In this document: in pieces, positions 1 to 8,436 of the stretch
How positions within the stretch are numbered: position 1 is the stretch's first letter
Layout of the letters: each line of letters begins with the position of its first letter
Assembly: GCA_023251095.1 (NCBI GenBank)
Contig: JAHEZL010000005.1
Span: 1-64,000 of the forward strand
DNA: 64,000 nucleotides
Source: Flavobacteriales bacterium
GTDB lineage: Bacteria > Bacteroidota > Bacteroidia > Flavobacteriales_C > GCA-002722245
Reading direction: 5' to 3'
Program-made: the position numbers and the translations under genes
The notes under the pieces: generated by a model
The model's input: only the letters and a program-made list of their open reading frames with translations
Told to the model about the DNA's origin: nothing
Database searches by the model: none

Positions 1-99
1 TTGACGTTACTTAATAAAACTCCCGTAAATCAACTATTTCAGCACTATCAAGCAAATGAAAAAGGGAAAGAAAATCACAATCAACTGATTCTCTTTTAA
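1..99 (+). CDS. C-terminal tail of a probable IS transposase (partial, runs off left edge)
   Basis: An open frame enters from the left edge and ends at the TAA at 97-99, giving 32 residues. The tail contains KTPVNQLF and ends in NQLILF. This style of ending, as I remember it, is common in IS4-like transposases of Bacteroidota, but only the tail is visible, so the family is inference. The position supports it: about 20 bases later the oppositely oriented surface protein gene stops abruptly in the middle of a conserved domain, as expected if an IS landed there. It could instead be the end of an unrelated protein. Confidence 0.4.
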   Translation: MTLLNKTPVNQLFQHYQANEKGKENHNQLILF

Positions 100-120
100 T
101 TATGTTAGGACGCTAGTGCC
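1..120. mobile_element. Right end of a probable insertion sequence (partial)
   Basis: The transposase-like tail ends at 99. The surface protein reading in from the right keeps its family pattern up to about 115-125 and then ends in a short unrelated tail. The terminal inverted repeat would lie about 105-120 (TTAGGACGCTAGTGC). The left end and the target duplication are outside the window, so the boundary is approximate. Confidence 0.4.
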
Positions 121-2062
121 CATTGCATATCACTTCCTCCACGAAGAATTTCAAAATAATCACTATTTATTTCCGCCGCAGTTTCCCATTGAAGAACTAC
201 TTCTTCATTATTTTTATTTGCAGTAAACGACACCAGTTTCACCGGCAAAGTCCCCGTAGGAACAATTTCACCTGTCCCTGTAATTTGAGTAGCGGTATAC
301 GTTGATCCGTTGGAAGTTCTTCTGAAATAAAGTGCAGCCAAATGACTCGCATTTAAATCATTGGTGGTACCCATTTTAAATTTCGGGTCAGATCCTCCCC
401 CACCTGTACCATCATATCCCCCCAACCAATTGTTGATTCCTAATTTTTTATTGTTCGTCCACGTGATACCATTACTTGCTGATGCAGTTAAAGTGAAATT
501 TCCCACGGGAAGATCCAACACTGAATAATCACTTATTTTAATTGTTGAAACCGTTTCGCTATAATTTCCCATGTGTAATTTTCCGCCGTTGAACACCAGC
601 TGACTAGCATCAGGAATCACATTCGCAGCACCGGTAGTTATAGTTCCCGCTGTAATGGTCGTGGCCCCACTCCACGAACCATTTGGAGAAACCAGCGCAA
701 AATTACCCGTTCCTGTTTTTGTAAGAGCTCCCAAAGTCAAGGTACCTAAAGTGTATCCTGTATTATTACCCCCCACTGTTGAATTCCCGTCGTTAATAGT
801 TAAAGTGCCATAAGTAGTAGTGGCCGAAAGATTAATACTGTTTGAAATGGCTACTCCGTTTGTTCCTGTAAAACTAACATTGGCCGCTGTGGAAGTACCC
901 GTTCCTCTGCTTGATCCACCTATACCCGAAAGGGCTACGCTTAAAGCGAAATAATCACCCGCACTAAACGTAATCGCTCCACCATTCCCACCGCTTTGAT
1001 TAGCGATACCACTACCTGAATTACCGCCATCTGTAGTGATAATATTTGCAACATTTACATAACTTGAAGTAGCTGTACCTGTGATTGCACCACCATTTCC
1101 GCCATTTCCTCCACCGGCCCCGGCCCCGCCGGATGAGTTTATTGCATTGGGAATATTTAAATAAGTTGCAGCAGTCATTGTAATTGCACCGCCCGCACCA
1201 CCATTCCCGAAACCGGCTGAATTGGTTCCGCCGGCACCAACTCCTCCTGTGGTAGTGATAACATTTCCCATTGAGATATAGGTGGATGTTGCCGTTAAAC
1301 TAACTGCTCCACCTGCTCCACCGCCGCCACTACCTAAACCGGCACCTCCGCGGGCATATATTGCCGAACCGGTAGAAACAGTTTGACTACTTATGGTTAT
1401 TGCTCCCGACGCACCTCCTGTTCCACCGGCACTACCTCCAATATTTCCATCAGCAGTCAACGTATTTGAAACAGTGACTGTTCCTGATGCAGCAGTCAAT
1501 GTAATATTACCGCCTTTACCACCTGTAACAGCACCCGAAGAAGGTCCGCCTGTAGTGGCAATACTGCTACTTATAGTCACACCTGTGGGGCCCGTTAATA
1601 CTACATTTGTCCCGGATAACCTGTACTTGCGTTAGTAAATGGCAACAAATTAATAACATTACTCAAAGTAACAGTACCGGCAGCGGTTACAGTAAAAGTC
1701 AATTGCGTAGAACTTGTTGTGGCTGCCGTTATTCCGCTGGTAATGGTTACGTTACCTGTTTGATTACAGCTTGCACATGCTGTTAAAACAACTACACTTC
1801 CTGCACCACTGTTAGAGGTGGTGCCTGATCCGCCAAGGGTACCGCTTCCCAACAAACAGTTTTGTATATCGGCAACATTTATGGTTGAGCTGTTAGCAGT
1901 GGGAGTCCACGTGTAAACAGAAGAAGCATAAGCCCATCCTCCGTTTGCACTTGTACCTCCCATATCAATATTGGATTGTCCCGCAAAAAGCACATTTGAG
2001 CCGCACACGAAAAGACAAAGTGCCAGAAATATTTTAGGATTAAAAGTTTTAGAGTTTTTCAA
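105..2062 (-). pseudogene. Glycine-rich repetitive surface protein, frameshifted and truncated
   Basis: The N-terminal part (1601-2062) has a signal peptide ending near LFAGQS and beta-strand repeats, then stops at a TAG at 1601. The next frame (105 to about 1620) continues at once with the same style, including LSGTNVVLTGPTG and many GGAGGAI-type repeats, so one frameshift around 1611-1625 splits one gene. The C-terminal part reaches LPVKLVSFTANKNNEEVVLQW, a module that in Bacteroidota normally precedes a type IX sorting domain. It then ends at 105 without that domain, apparently cut by an insertion sequence. The family is secreted adhesin-like proteins. The gene is probably dead, although an assembly error in the frameshift cannot be excluded. 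Confidence 0.7.
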
Positions 2063-2247
2063 GTTGTAAGCAATTAGTTCTTCTAATGTAAAGCCTGAAA
2101 ACCCTGTATATGTAAGGATTTCTTCAATGGGTCCTTTTTTAGGGATGAGTGGTAATAAACATCTGGTAACGGGATTGTGTAATTGATTGCAAATTGGTGA
2201 CTGGCATGTTTTTTTTAGTTCTCCTCAATAAATTTTAAAACCAAAAA

Positions 2248-2904
2248 ATGAAAACCACTACAAGAATATTTTTAACCTTACCCTTATTGGTAATAATGAT
2301 GGCCGCCACCTTAGCCTTCTCTGAAAAAGAATCCAACGAAGAACTCTCCATGACCTCTCCTCTAGAGCTTAAAACAAATATGCGCAAACTATGGGAAGAC
2401 CATATTACCTGGACACGCAACGTTATTTTATGTTTGGTGGATGATCTTCCCGGAACCAATCAGGCGCTGAACCGTTTGCTTAAAAATCAGGATGATATCG
2501 GCAACGCTATCAAAACTTATTACGGAGAAGCTGCCGGAGACAAGTTAAGCGGTTTATTGCGTGCCCACATCGCGATATCAGCCGATGTGGTAAAAGCAGC
2601 AAAAGCTTCAAACACACCGGCATTGGATGAAGCCAATGGAAGATGGATGGCAAATGCCGATGAAATTTCGGAATTTCTTTGCAAGGCAAATTCAACCTGG
2701 TCCTTAGCTGAAATGAAAATGATGATGCACGATCATCTTAAATTAACCACCGAGGAAGCTGTTTGTCGCATTAAAAAAGATTACGATGCAGATGTAATTG
2801 CTTATGACAAAGTGCACAATGAAATTTTAAAAATGGCGGATATGCTAACCGATGGAATCGTTTTGCAGTTCCCCAAAAAATTCCATCCCATGATGGAAAA
2901 ATAA
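2248..2904 (+). CDS. Secreted helical protein of unknown function
   Basis: The 218-residue protein starts with a hydrophobic signal segment (residues 5-24). The mature part is predicted to be helical: a W-T-R-N motif near residue 55, LVDDLPGTNQALNRLLKNQ around 63-81, then YYGEAAGDKL and a C-terminal KMADMLTDGIVLQFPKKF. I recognise the pattern as a conserved family of exported or surface proteins with no established function. Some database names for relatives (for example glycosyltransferase) are not supported by any motif here. It stands alone, with a hairpin terminator after it, so it is probably transcribed by itself. Confidence 0.75.
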   Translation: MKTTTRIFLTLPLLVIMMAATLAFSEKESNEELSMTSPLELKTNMRKLWEDHITWTRNVILCLVDDLPGTNQALNRLLKNQDDIGNAIKTYYGEAAGDKLSGLLRAHIAISADVVKAAKASNTPALDEANGRWMANADEISEFLCKANSTWSLAEMKMMMHDHLKLTTEEAVCRIKKDYDADVIAYDKVHNEILKMADMLTDGIVLQFPKKFHPMMEK

Positions 2905-2932
2905 GGCGAAAGATAATTTCAATATATTTTCT

Positions 2933-2968
2933 GAAAGACATCGGGACTTAAAAAGTCCGATGTCTTTC
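2933..2968 (+). terminator. Stem-loop terminator after the secreted helical protein
   Basis: The arms GAAAGACATCGGGACTT and AAGTCCGATGTCTTTC pair with one bulged base. They are followed by TATTTAC, a weak U-tract. Confidence 0.6.
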
Positions 2969-3023
2969 TATTTACAACAAGTCAATACTCCTCTAAATAC
3001 TAATAATTCTCTGCTTTCTTTTA

Positions 3024-3054
3024 TTTGCCAGTACAAAACATAATAATACTTTTG
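3024..3054 (+). promoter_or_regulatory. Bacteroidota-type sigma promoter of the PBP1A gene
   Basis: TTTG at 3024-3027, a 19-base spacer and TACTTTTG at 3047-3054 match the TTTG-N19-TAnnTTTG consensus of the primary sigma factor in this phylum exactly. Transcription would start near 3060, about 15 bases before the ATG at 3076. Confidence 0.7.
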
Positions 3055-3075
3055 TCTTCAATTATTTAGCAACAC

Positions 3076-5376
3076 ATGTTCGAAAAAGTAAAGCAGTTTT
3101 TCCGTTACCTCTGGAAGAAAAAACGTTACCGTTATTCCATCATCGCCATTGTATTTTTATACCTAGTCATTCAATATAATTTCTTGTGGTTGGTTGGAAA
3201 CATGCCATCAGTAGGCGAATTGAAAGATCCTGATCTTCCGGTAGCTTCTGAAATTTATGCTGCCGACGGACAATTAATCGGTAAGTTTTTTCGCGAAAAC
3301 CGCTCGTCGGTGGAAATGAAAGACATCAGCCCTGTGTTTTACAAAGGACTCGTAGCCACTGAAGATGTGCGTTTTTATAATCATGACGGTATAGACTGGA
3401 AGGCCAACGGCGCCGTATTCTGGTACATGATCAAAGGCGACAAACGCGGAGGCAGCACAATCACACAACAATTGGCAAAAAACCTTTTTAAAATCCGCAA
3501 AGCCAATAAAGGTCTTTTAAGCTACATCCCGGGAATAAAAACAGCCAACGCCAAAATGAAAGAATGGATGGTGGCAAAACGACTGGAGGAAAATTATTCA
3601 AAAGAAGAAATCCTGTTGTTGTATATGAACACCGTTGATTTCGGTAGTAATGCCTTTGGTATCAATACTGCCGCACGCACTTATTTCAACAAAACACCCA
3701 ATCAGCTAAGCATTGATGAATGTGCCATTTTAATCGGTTTGCTGAAAGCCACCACCAGTTACAGTCCGGTACTCCACCCCGATAAATCCCTTGAGCGAAG
3801 AAACGTAGTATTGTCGCTCATGAAAAAACACAAAGTTATTTCTGATGACGATTACAAAAAATCCATCGCCAAACCTATCTCTCTGAATTTCCACGTAGAG
3901 AGTTCGGAAGACTGTAAAGTACCTTACGTTCGCGCAGCTGTTGCCCGTGAAATCAGCGAATGGTGCAGTGATAACGGTTATGACATTTACAGCGACGGAT
4001 TAAAAATATACACTACCATCGACATGGGTTTGCAAAAACATGCTGAAGAAGCAGTGGCCGAACACATGAAATCTTTACAGCATAAATTTGATGTGCAATG
4101 GAAAGATCAAAAGCCATGGACCGATTCCAAAAAACAGGAGATTCCCAATTTTATTGAGAACGCCATCAAACAAACCGATGCCTATCGCAATTTGAAAAAA
4201 ATGTGGGGAGAAAATGAAGACACCATCTACCACTTTCTTCGTGAACCTCATCCTTGTGTGATCTACACACACGATGGGTACCGCAAGGAAATCATGAGCT
4301 CCATGGACTCTCTGGCTTATTACAAAAAAATGCTGCACTGCGGATTTTTCACCATCGACCCTAAAGACGGACACATCAAAACCTGGGTGGGCGGCTGGAA
4401 TTTTAAAGTCACTAAATACGATCACATCGTGCAAAGCAAACGCCAACCGGGATCAACCTTCAAGCCCTTTGTTTACGCTACGGCTTTTGAGCAGGGCAAC
4501 GGTCCGTGTGACACCCGTGTCGATCGCTACATCCGACACGAATACGACGAAAATGGCGAACATCATGTATGGACACCCCACAATGCCAATCGCGTGTTTA
4601 CCAATGATACGCTTACCTTGCGACAAGGAATGGCAACTTCCATCAACAGTATTGCGGTTCAGTTAACGCTGGAATGCGGACCCGAAAACGTTGCCATAAC
4701 AGCTAAAAAATGCGGCATCAACAGTACGCTTGAAACCGTTCCTTCTATCGGTTTAGGTTCTAACGACGTTAATTTACTGGAGCTCACCTCGGCTTACGCA
4801 CCCTTCATCAACGGCGGTTATAAAGTGAAACCCGTTTTGGTGACTCACATTGTCAATCAAAAAGGAGAAGAAATCGCCCGTTTTACCGAAAACAGAGAAC
4901 GCGTTTTAACAGAAGAAACTGCATGGCTGATGTCGTATATGCTAAGAGGAACAGTAGAAGAACATGGAGGAACATCACAGGCCCTTTTTCAATATCCTAT
5001 TTTCGGCAACAGCCAGATAGGCGGTAAAACAGGAACTTCCAACAATTATTCCGACGGATGGTACATTGGTGTTACCACCGATTTGATTGGTGGAACATGG
5101 GTGGGAGCCGACGACAGATGCATACACTTTAAAAACTCAGCTACGGGCGAGGGAATGAAAACCGCTTTACCTGTGTTTGGTTTATTTATGTCGAAGGTTT
5201 ATGCCGACAAAAAATGTTCTGTCAAACCATCCCTCTTTCCTAAAGAACCATTCCCTATTGAAAAAGCACACAACTGCAGGGTTTACGTTCCTAAAAAAGA
5301 TACCGCAGTTGTTGTCGCTGATTCATTGATGATTGATGTGATTCCTACAGACACTATTCCTGAGGCAATAGATTAG
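3076..5376 (+). CDS. Penicillin-binding protein 1A, bifunctional transglycosylase/transpeptidase
   Basis: This 766-residue inner-membrane enzyme polymerises lipid II and crosslinks peptidoglycan in the periplasm. One membrane helix (about 20-40) anchors it. The GT51 domain shows ATEDVRFYNHDGID (catalytic Glu at 96) and RGGSTITQQLAKNLF at about 124-138. The transpeptidase domain shows the active-site SxxK at Ser460 and Lys463 (PGSTFKPF), an S-x-N motif in TSINS near 523, and KTGTS at 651-655. Length and motif order are those of class A PBPs. A good promoter precedes it, and no partner gene overlaps, so it is probably monocistronic. PBP1A is expected to work with elongation and division complexes. 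Confidence 0.95.
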   Translation: MFEKVKQFFRYLWKKKRYRYSIIAIVFLYLVIQYNFLWLVGNMPSVGELKDPDLPVASEIYAADGQLIGKFFRENRSSVEMKDISPVFYKGLVATEDVRFYNHDGIDWKANGAVFWYMIKGDKRGGSTITQQLAKNLFKIRKANKGLLSYIPGIKTANAKMKEWMVAKRLEENYSKEEILLLYMNTVDFGSNAFGINTAARTYFNKTPNQLSIDECAILIGLLKATTSYSPVLHPDKSLERRNVVLSLMKKHKVISDDDYKKSIAKPISLNFHVESSEDCKVPYVRAAVAREISEWCSDNGYDIYSDGLKIYTTIDMGLQKHAEEAVAEHMKSLQHKFDVQWKDQKPWTDSKKQEIPNFIENAIKQTDAYRNLKKMWGENEDTIYHFLREPHPCVIYTHDGYRKEIMSSMDSLAYYKKMLHCGFFTIDPKDGHIKTWVGGWNFKVTKYDHIVQSKRQPGSTFKPFVYATAFEQGNGPCDTRVDRYIRHEYDENGEHHVWTPHNANRVFTNDTLTLRQGMATSINSIAVQLTLECGPENVAITAKKCGINSTLETVPSIGLGSNDVNLLELTSAYAPFINGGYKVKPVLVTHIVNQKGEEIARFTENRERVLTEETAWLMSYMLRGTVEEHGGTSQALFQYPIFGNSQIGGKTGTSNNYSDGWYIGVTTDLIGGTWVGADDRCIHFKNSATGEGMKTALPVFGLFMSKVYADKKCSVKPSLFPKEPFPIEKAHNCRVYVPKKDTAVVVADSLMIDVIPTDTIPEAID

Positions 5377-5475
5377 GGCATATTGTTTGATATCCTAAAT
5401 CAGCTAAAAATTAGCTTATGGTTTTTTAATTAAAACCTATACTTTTATCGAATTAAATAACTAAAACAAACTATT

Positions 5476-6177
5476 ATGAAATTTGTATTGCCCTCTCTTT
5501 TACTACTATGCATGCTATTTACCTCCAATTCTTATGCTCAGAAGAACATAATAAAATGGAGACCCGCAGCTTTAACCTGGAACAACATCGATTTTTCTTA
5601 CGAAAGAGTATTGACTAACAATAGTTCTTTTGCCGTTAAAGCCGGAGGAATGATTCCTTTGGATTTTACCGTTGCCTTCAATAACTACAAAGCATCTTTT
5701 CAGGCAGCGGAAAATAATTTAGGCGGATATACAATGACGAAAGGAATCATGGGAGGTTTTTCAGTTCTTCCCGAATTTCGTTATTACACTGCAGCCGACG
5801 CTCCTAATGGTTTTTATGTAGCTCCTTACTTAAAATACTGGAGAGCCGGATTTTCTGCAACAGCAACCAATGACACTACTAGTTTCGCCTCTACTGTAAA
5901 TGCAAGCATCAATGTAATTGGCGTAGGTTTAGGTATCGGATACCAATGGGTAATTGGAGATGCGTTTACTGTAGACTGGAATTTCCTCGGATTGGGTGCT
6001 GATGCTTATATCTTCAATGCTAATGTAACAGGAGTAAACGCTACAGGCACCGCTAATCAAATCAAAGAAGCTTTTCCCGGAACTGTTACCACAACATCCA
6101 ATTCGGTTGACTATACTTCCTCTCCTCTGATGCAGTTTGGCTTTAAATCCAATTTCTCCATAGGATATATGTTCTAA
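5476..6177 (+). CDS. Outer-membrane beta-barrel protein (DUF3575-like)
   Basis: The 233-residue protein has a signal peptide ending at SYAQ and then alternating amphipathic strands with many aromatic residues (for example EFRYYTAADAPNGFYVAPYLKYW). It ends in an aromatic residue (GYMF), the usual signal for barrel insertion by BAM. The opening WRPAALTWNNIDFSYERVL resembles the DUF3575 family of small porin-like proteins found across Bacteroidota. The substrate, if any, is unknown. It has its own gap upstream and a strong shared terminator downstream. Confidence 0.8.
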   Translation: MKFVLPSLLLLCMLFTSNSYAQKNIIKWRPAALTWNNIDFSYERVLTNNSSFAVKAGGMIPLDFTVAFNNYKASFQAAENNLGGYTMTKGIMGGFSVLPEFRYYTAADAPNGFYVAPYLKYWRAGFSATATNDTTSFASTVNASINVIGVGLGIGYQWVIGDAFTVDWNFLGLGADAYIFNANVTGVNATGTANQIKEAFPGTVTTTSNSVDYTSSPLMQFGFKSNFSIGYMF

Positions 6178-6201
6178 AAAAAACAGATGAATTAATTTAA
6201 G

Positions 6202-6231
6202 CTCCCATCTCCGAAAGAGATGGGAGTTTTT
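6202..6231. terminator. Bidirectional terminator between convergent genes
   Basis: A perfect 10-bp stem (CTCCCATCTC / GAGATGGGAG) with a CGAAA loop is followed by TTTTTATTA on the plus strand. It sits between the end of the barrel gene and the end of the convergent channel gene. Confidence 0.85.
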
Positions 6232-6232
6232 A

Positions 6233-8329
6233 TTATCCTATAAACCACCACACAAGGGCGAAATAGGAAATACCCACGAATATAATAATGCGGCGAACAT
6301 TCATTCCCCTCACCTTATCTTCGTTGTACAAGGCGTTGAGCACAATCACTATCATGAAGTTTACAAACACCACAACAAAGGTGAGCCAGAAGAGTAAATC
6401 GGCTTTGGTTAAATCGCTTGATTTAGGTGTTGATGCAGAGAAGGAAATGGAGAAGGCTACTATCGACATGAACACACCGATACTTACTTCTCCCATGGCA
6501 TCAAAAGTAAGATCCCGCATGAACAGCAAACTCAATGAAATTAAACCGATGAGCACCAAGGGTAAAATAATTTCGAGCATTGGTGTGGTAGGATTTCTTT
6601 TTACATCGAGTCGGAAATAAATATTTTTAAACTCATTTAATTCTTCCTGATTGATATCGGGATCACCGTGCATACCCATGCTTATTTCATTGTCGACAGT
6701 AACATAAAATCTCGTTTTTTCCCATTCGGTAATTTTAAATTTATCAATGGATTTTTTGTCGAGAGAAAAACTTTTCTGATCAAAAGAAACCTTGAGTTTA
6801 TTGGACGGACTCAGTATTTCGGCCCTGATGAATAATTCCTGCTGATCAAAAGGATATTCTTTGAGCTGACAATTCACATAAAATATTCCCGAGACTTTAT
6901 ACAACTTGTAAACCGTAGATCCATCCATCTTTTCAAACACCAGTTCTTTTGAACTTTCGTTTTGTTTCATGTTTTGAAAAATGAGAAATTTCTCTGCATC
7001 TCGATTGGTGGAATCCAGTTTTATCCAATAATAAAAATCAGAAGTGAAGGAATTTGAGTTCACATCGATGTTGTAAATATCCACGATCTCCATTCCGAAA
7101 AATAAATTAGGAATCACCTGTCGCTCCTTATTCAGCTGCAAAGGATAGGAGTTCAGTTTACCCGATACATATTCGGTGAAATACAATTCGGGAATGATGG
7201 TGAGCAAACTATCAAATTCATACAATTTATTTTCCTCCACTATCGTGGAATTTTTCAGTGAATGAAAAAAATCAATGAAATCACTTTTGTGCAGAGCAGT
7301 AGTATCGCTTTGGTATTTGAATTTGTTTTTAATAATCTCCACCGCATCAAAACAGCGCCCGACAAACATTGGATGATTAGGGTTTTCCAGATACTGAGGA
7401 TAGTTGTTTTTTAATTCCAAAATATCATCTGTCAGTTTTTTAGGAAGCGCATCGGTGGGACTGCTGATGATGATGAGTTCATTTTTATTTTTATCTCCAA
7501 AACCCCTTACCTTTTCGGGATTGAGGATATAAGTGTGGCCGAGAATTTTGAGATGACTGAAATGATCATCAATATAATTAATCAAATGATTGCCCACGTT
7601 ATTGTGCACATTCACGACCAATAAGGTTCCCTCCTCTTCAGGATTATTAGTAAAAAAGGCACTTAAGTCGTTGTAAAAATTTACAGAATCGGCTTGCGAA
7701 AAAGATTTTCCTTTGAGGGTAAAAAGTTTGTTGACTGCTATTCCCTTTTTCTTAAAAATTCTGAGATAATTTTCATGCAGCGGATAATCCTCTTCGGAAA
7801 TAAAATTGATTTTATTCACCTTCAATATCTTTTGAGTGAAGGCCGCTATGTCTTTAGGAACATTGTCGTTGTTACCGGTGAAAATCACGTTGGTGCCAAA
7901 ATCACAATTGTTTCGATCGGCGTTGATGGAAATTACCGGAATATTTTTTTCTTTAATGGTAGCCGCGCACTGCTTAATTTCCTGTCCCCATGTGTTGTCG
8001 ATTACCGCCACAATATTGCTGTCGCTCGCAATGCTGTCGTAAATAGAATTACTGATAGCGCCATCCTTTCTGCAATCAAAAGTTTTAAGTTCCAATTTGG
8101 TATAAGGCAAATCCACTTGCTGCAAATATTGTCGCAATGCAACTTCATGTAATTTATCAAACTTACTTTCCTTTTGAGTAGCCGAAGAATCCTTGATATC
8201 AGTGTATCTTCCGATGTAGGCGATGTATTTTATCTTTTTGTGATCCGACGATTTTCCGCAGGAAAAACTCAATGCAGTGCAAACTACAAGAGAAAGAATA
8301 AAAAGAGATGTGCTTTTTAAAACCGACAT
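6233..8329 (-). CDS. Pentameric ligand-gated ion channel homologue fused to a periplasmic-binding-like sensor
   Basis: This is a 698-residue protein. An N-terminal signal (1-24) ends at SFSC, possibly a loose lipobox. Residues about 30-340 look like a type I periplasmic ligand-binding fold: alternating strands and helices with VAVIDNTWGQEI, VISINADRN and LLVVNVHNNVG. Residues about 400-575 match the beta-sandwich of pentameric ligand-gated channels, with the pro-loop signature YPFDQQE near 492-498. Four membrane helices follow: M1 (TPMLEIILPLVLIGLIS, about 578-600), M2 (EVSIGVFMSIVAFSISFS, about 612-632), the M2-M3 loop STPKSSDLTKAD, M3 (about 645-667) and M4 (about 679-697). It is therefore probably an inner-membrane ion channel gated by a periplasmic ligand. 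Ligand and ion are unknown. The gene stands alone. Confidence 0.8.
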   Translation of the reverse strand: MSVLKSTSLFILSLVVCTALSFSCGKSSDHKKIKYIAYIGRYTDIKDSSATQKESKFDKLHEVALRQYLQQVDLPYTKLELKTFDCRKDGAISNSIYDSIASDSNIVAVIDNTWGQEIKQCAATIKEKNIPVISINADRNNCDFGTNVIFTGNNDNVPKDIAAFTQKILKVNKINFISEEDYPLHENYLRIFKKKGIAVNKLFTLKGKSFSQADSVNFYNDLSAFFTNNPEEEGTLLVVNVHNNVGNHLINYIDDHFSHLKILGHTYILNPEKVRGFGDKNKNELIIISSPTDALPKKLTDDILELKNNYPQYLENPNHPMFVGRCFDAVEIIKNKFKYQSDTTALHKSDFIDFFHSLKNSTIVEENKLYEFDSLLTIIPELYFTEYVSGKLNSYPLQLNKERQVIPNLFFGMEIVDIYNIDVNSNSFTSDFYYWIKLDSTNRDAEKFLIFQNMKQNESSKELVFEKMDGSTVYKLYKVSGIFYVNCQLKEYPFDQQELFIRAEILSPSNKLKVSFDQKSFSLDKKSIDKFKITEWEKTRFYVTVDNEISMGMHGDPDINQEELNEFKNIYFRLDVKRNPTTPMLEIILPLVLIGLISLSLLFMRDLTFDAMGEVSIGVFMSIVAFSISFSASTPKSSDLTKADLLFWLTFVVVFVNFMIVIVLNALYNEDKVRGMNVRRIIIFVGISYFALVWWFIG

Positions 8330-8380
8330 GCTTTATATTTTGTTTTTAAATATAAAGAAGATTATACCGATTTTAACAAA

Positions 8381-8412
8381 GAGCCCCGGAGCTTTATAAA
8401 ACTCCGGGGCTC
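8381..8412 (-). terminator. Terminator of the metallopeptidase gene
   Basis: An 11-bp GC-rich stem (GAGCCCCGGAG / CTCCGGGGCTC) lies just after the end of the minus-strand gene. It is followed on that strand by TTTGTTAAAA. Confidence 0.75.
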
Positions 8413-8436
8413 TGTGCTTAAAAAATATTCCGGTGC

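Noticed and set aside
2248-2904. Glycosyltransferase or kinase
   Set aside because: No nucleotide-sugar or kinase motif is present; the protein is a small secreted helical one.
4075-4446. Antisense ORF within the PBP1A gene
   Set aside because: It is a shadow of a strongly conserved gene with no support of its own. The other overlapping antisense ORFs in rpsA, ubiE and the giant surface protein were rejected for the same reason.
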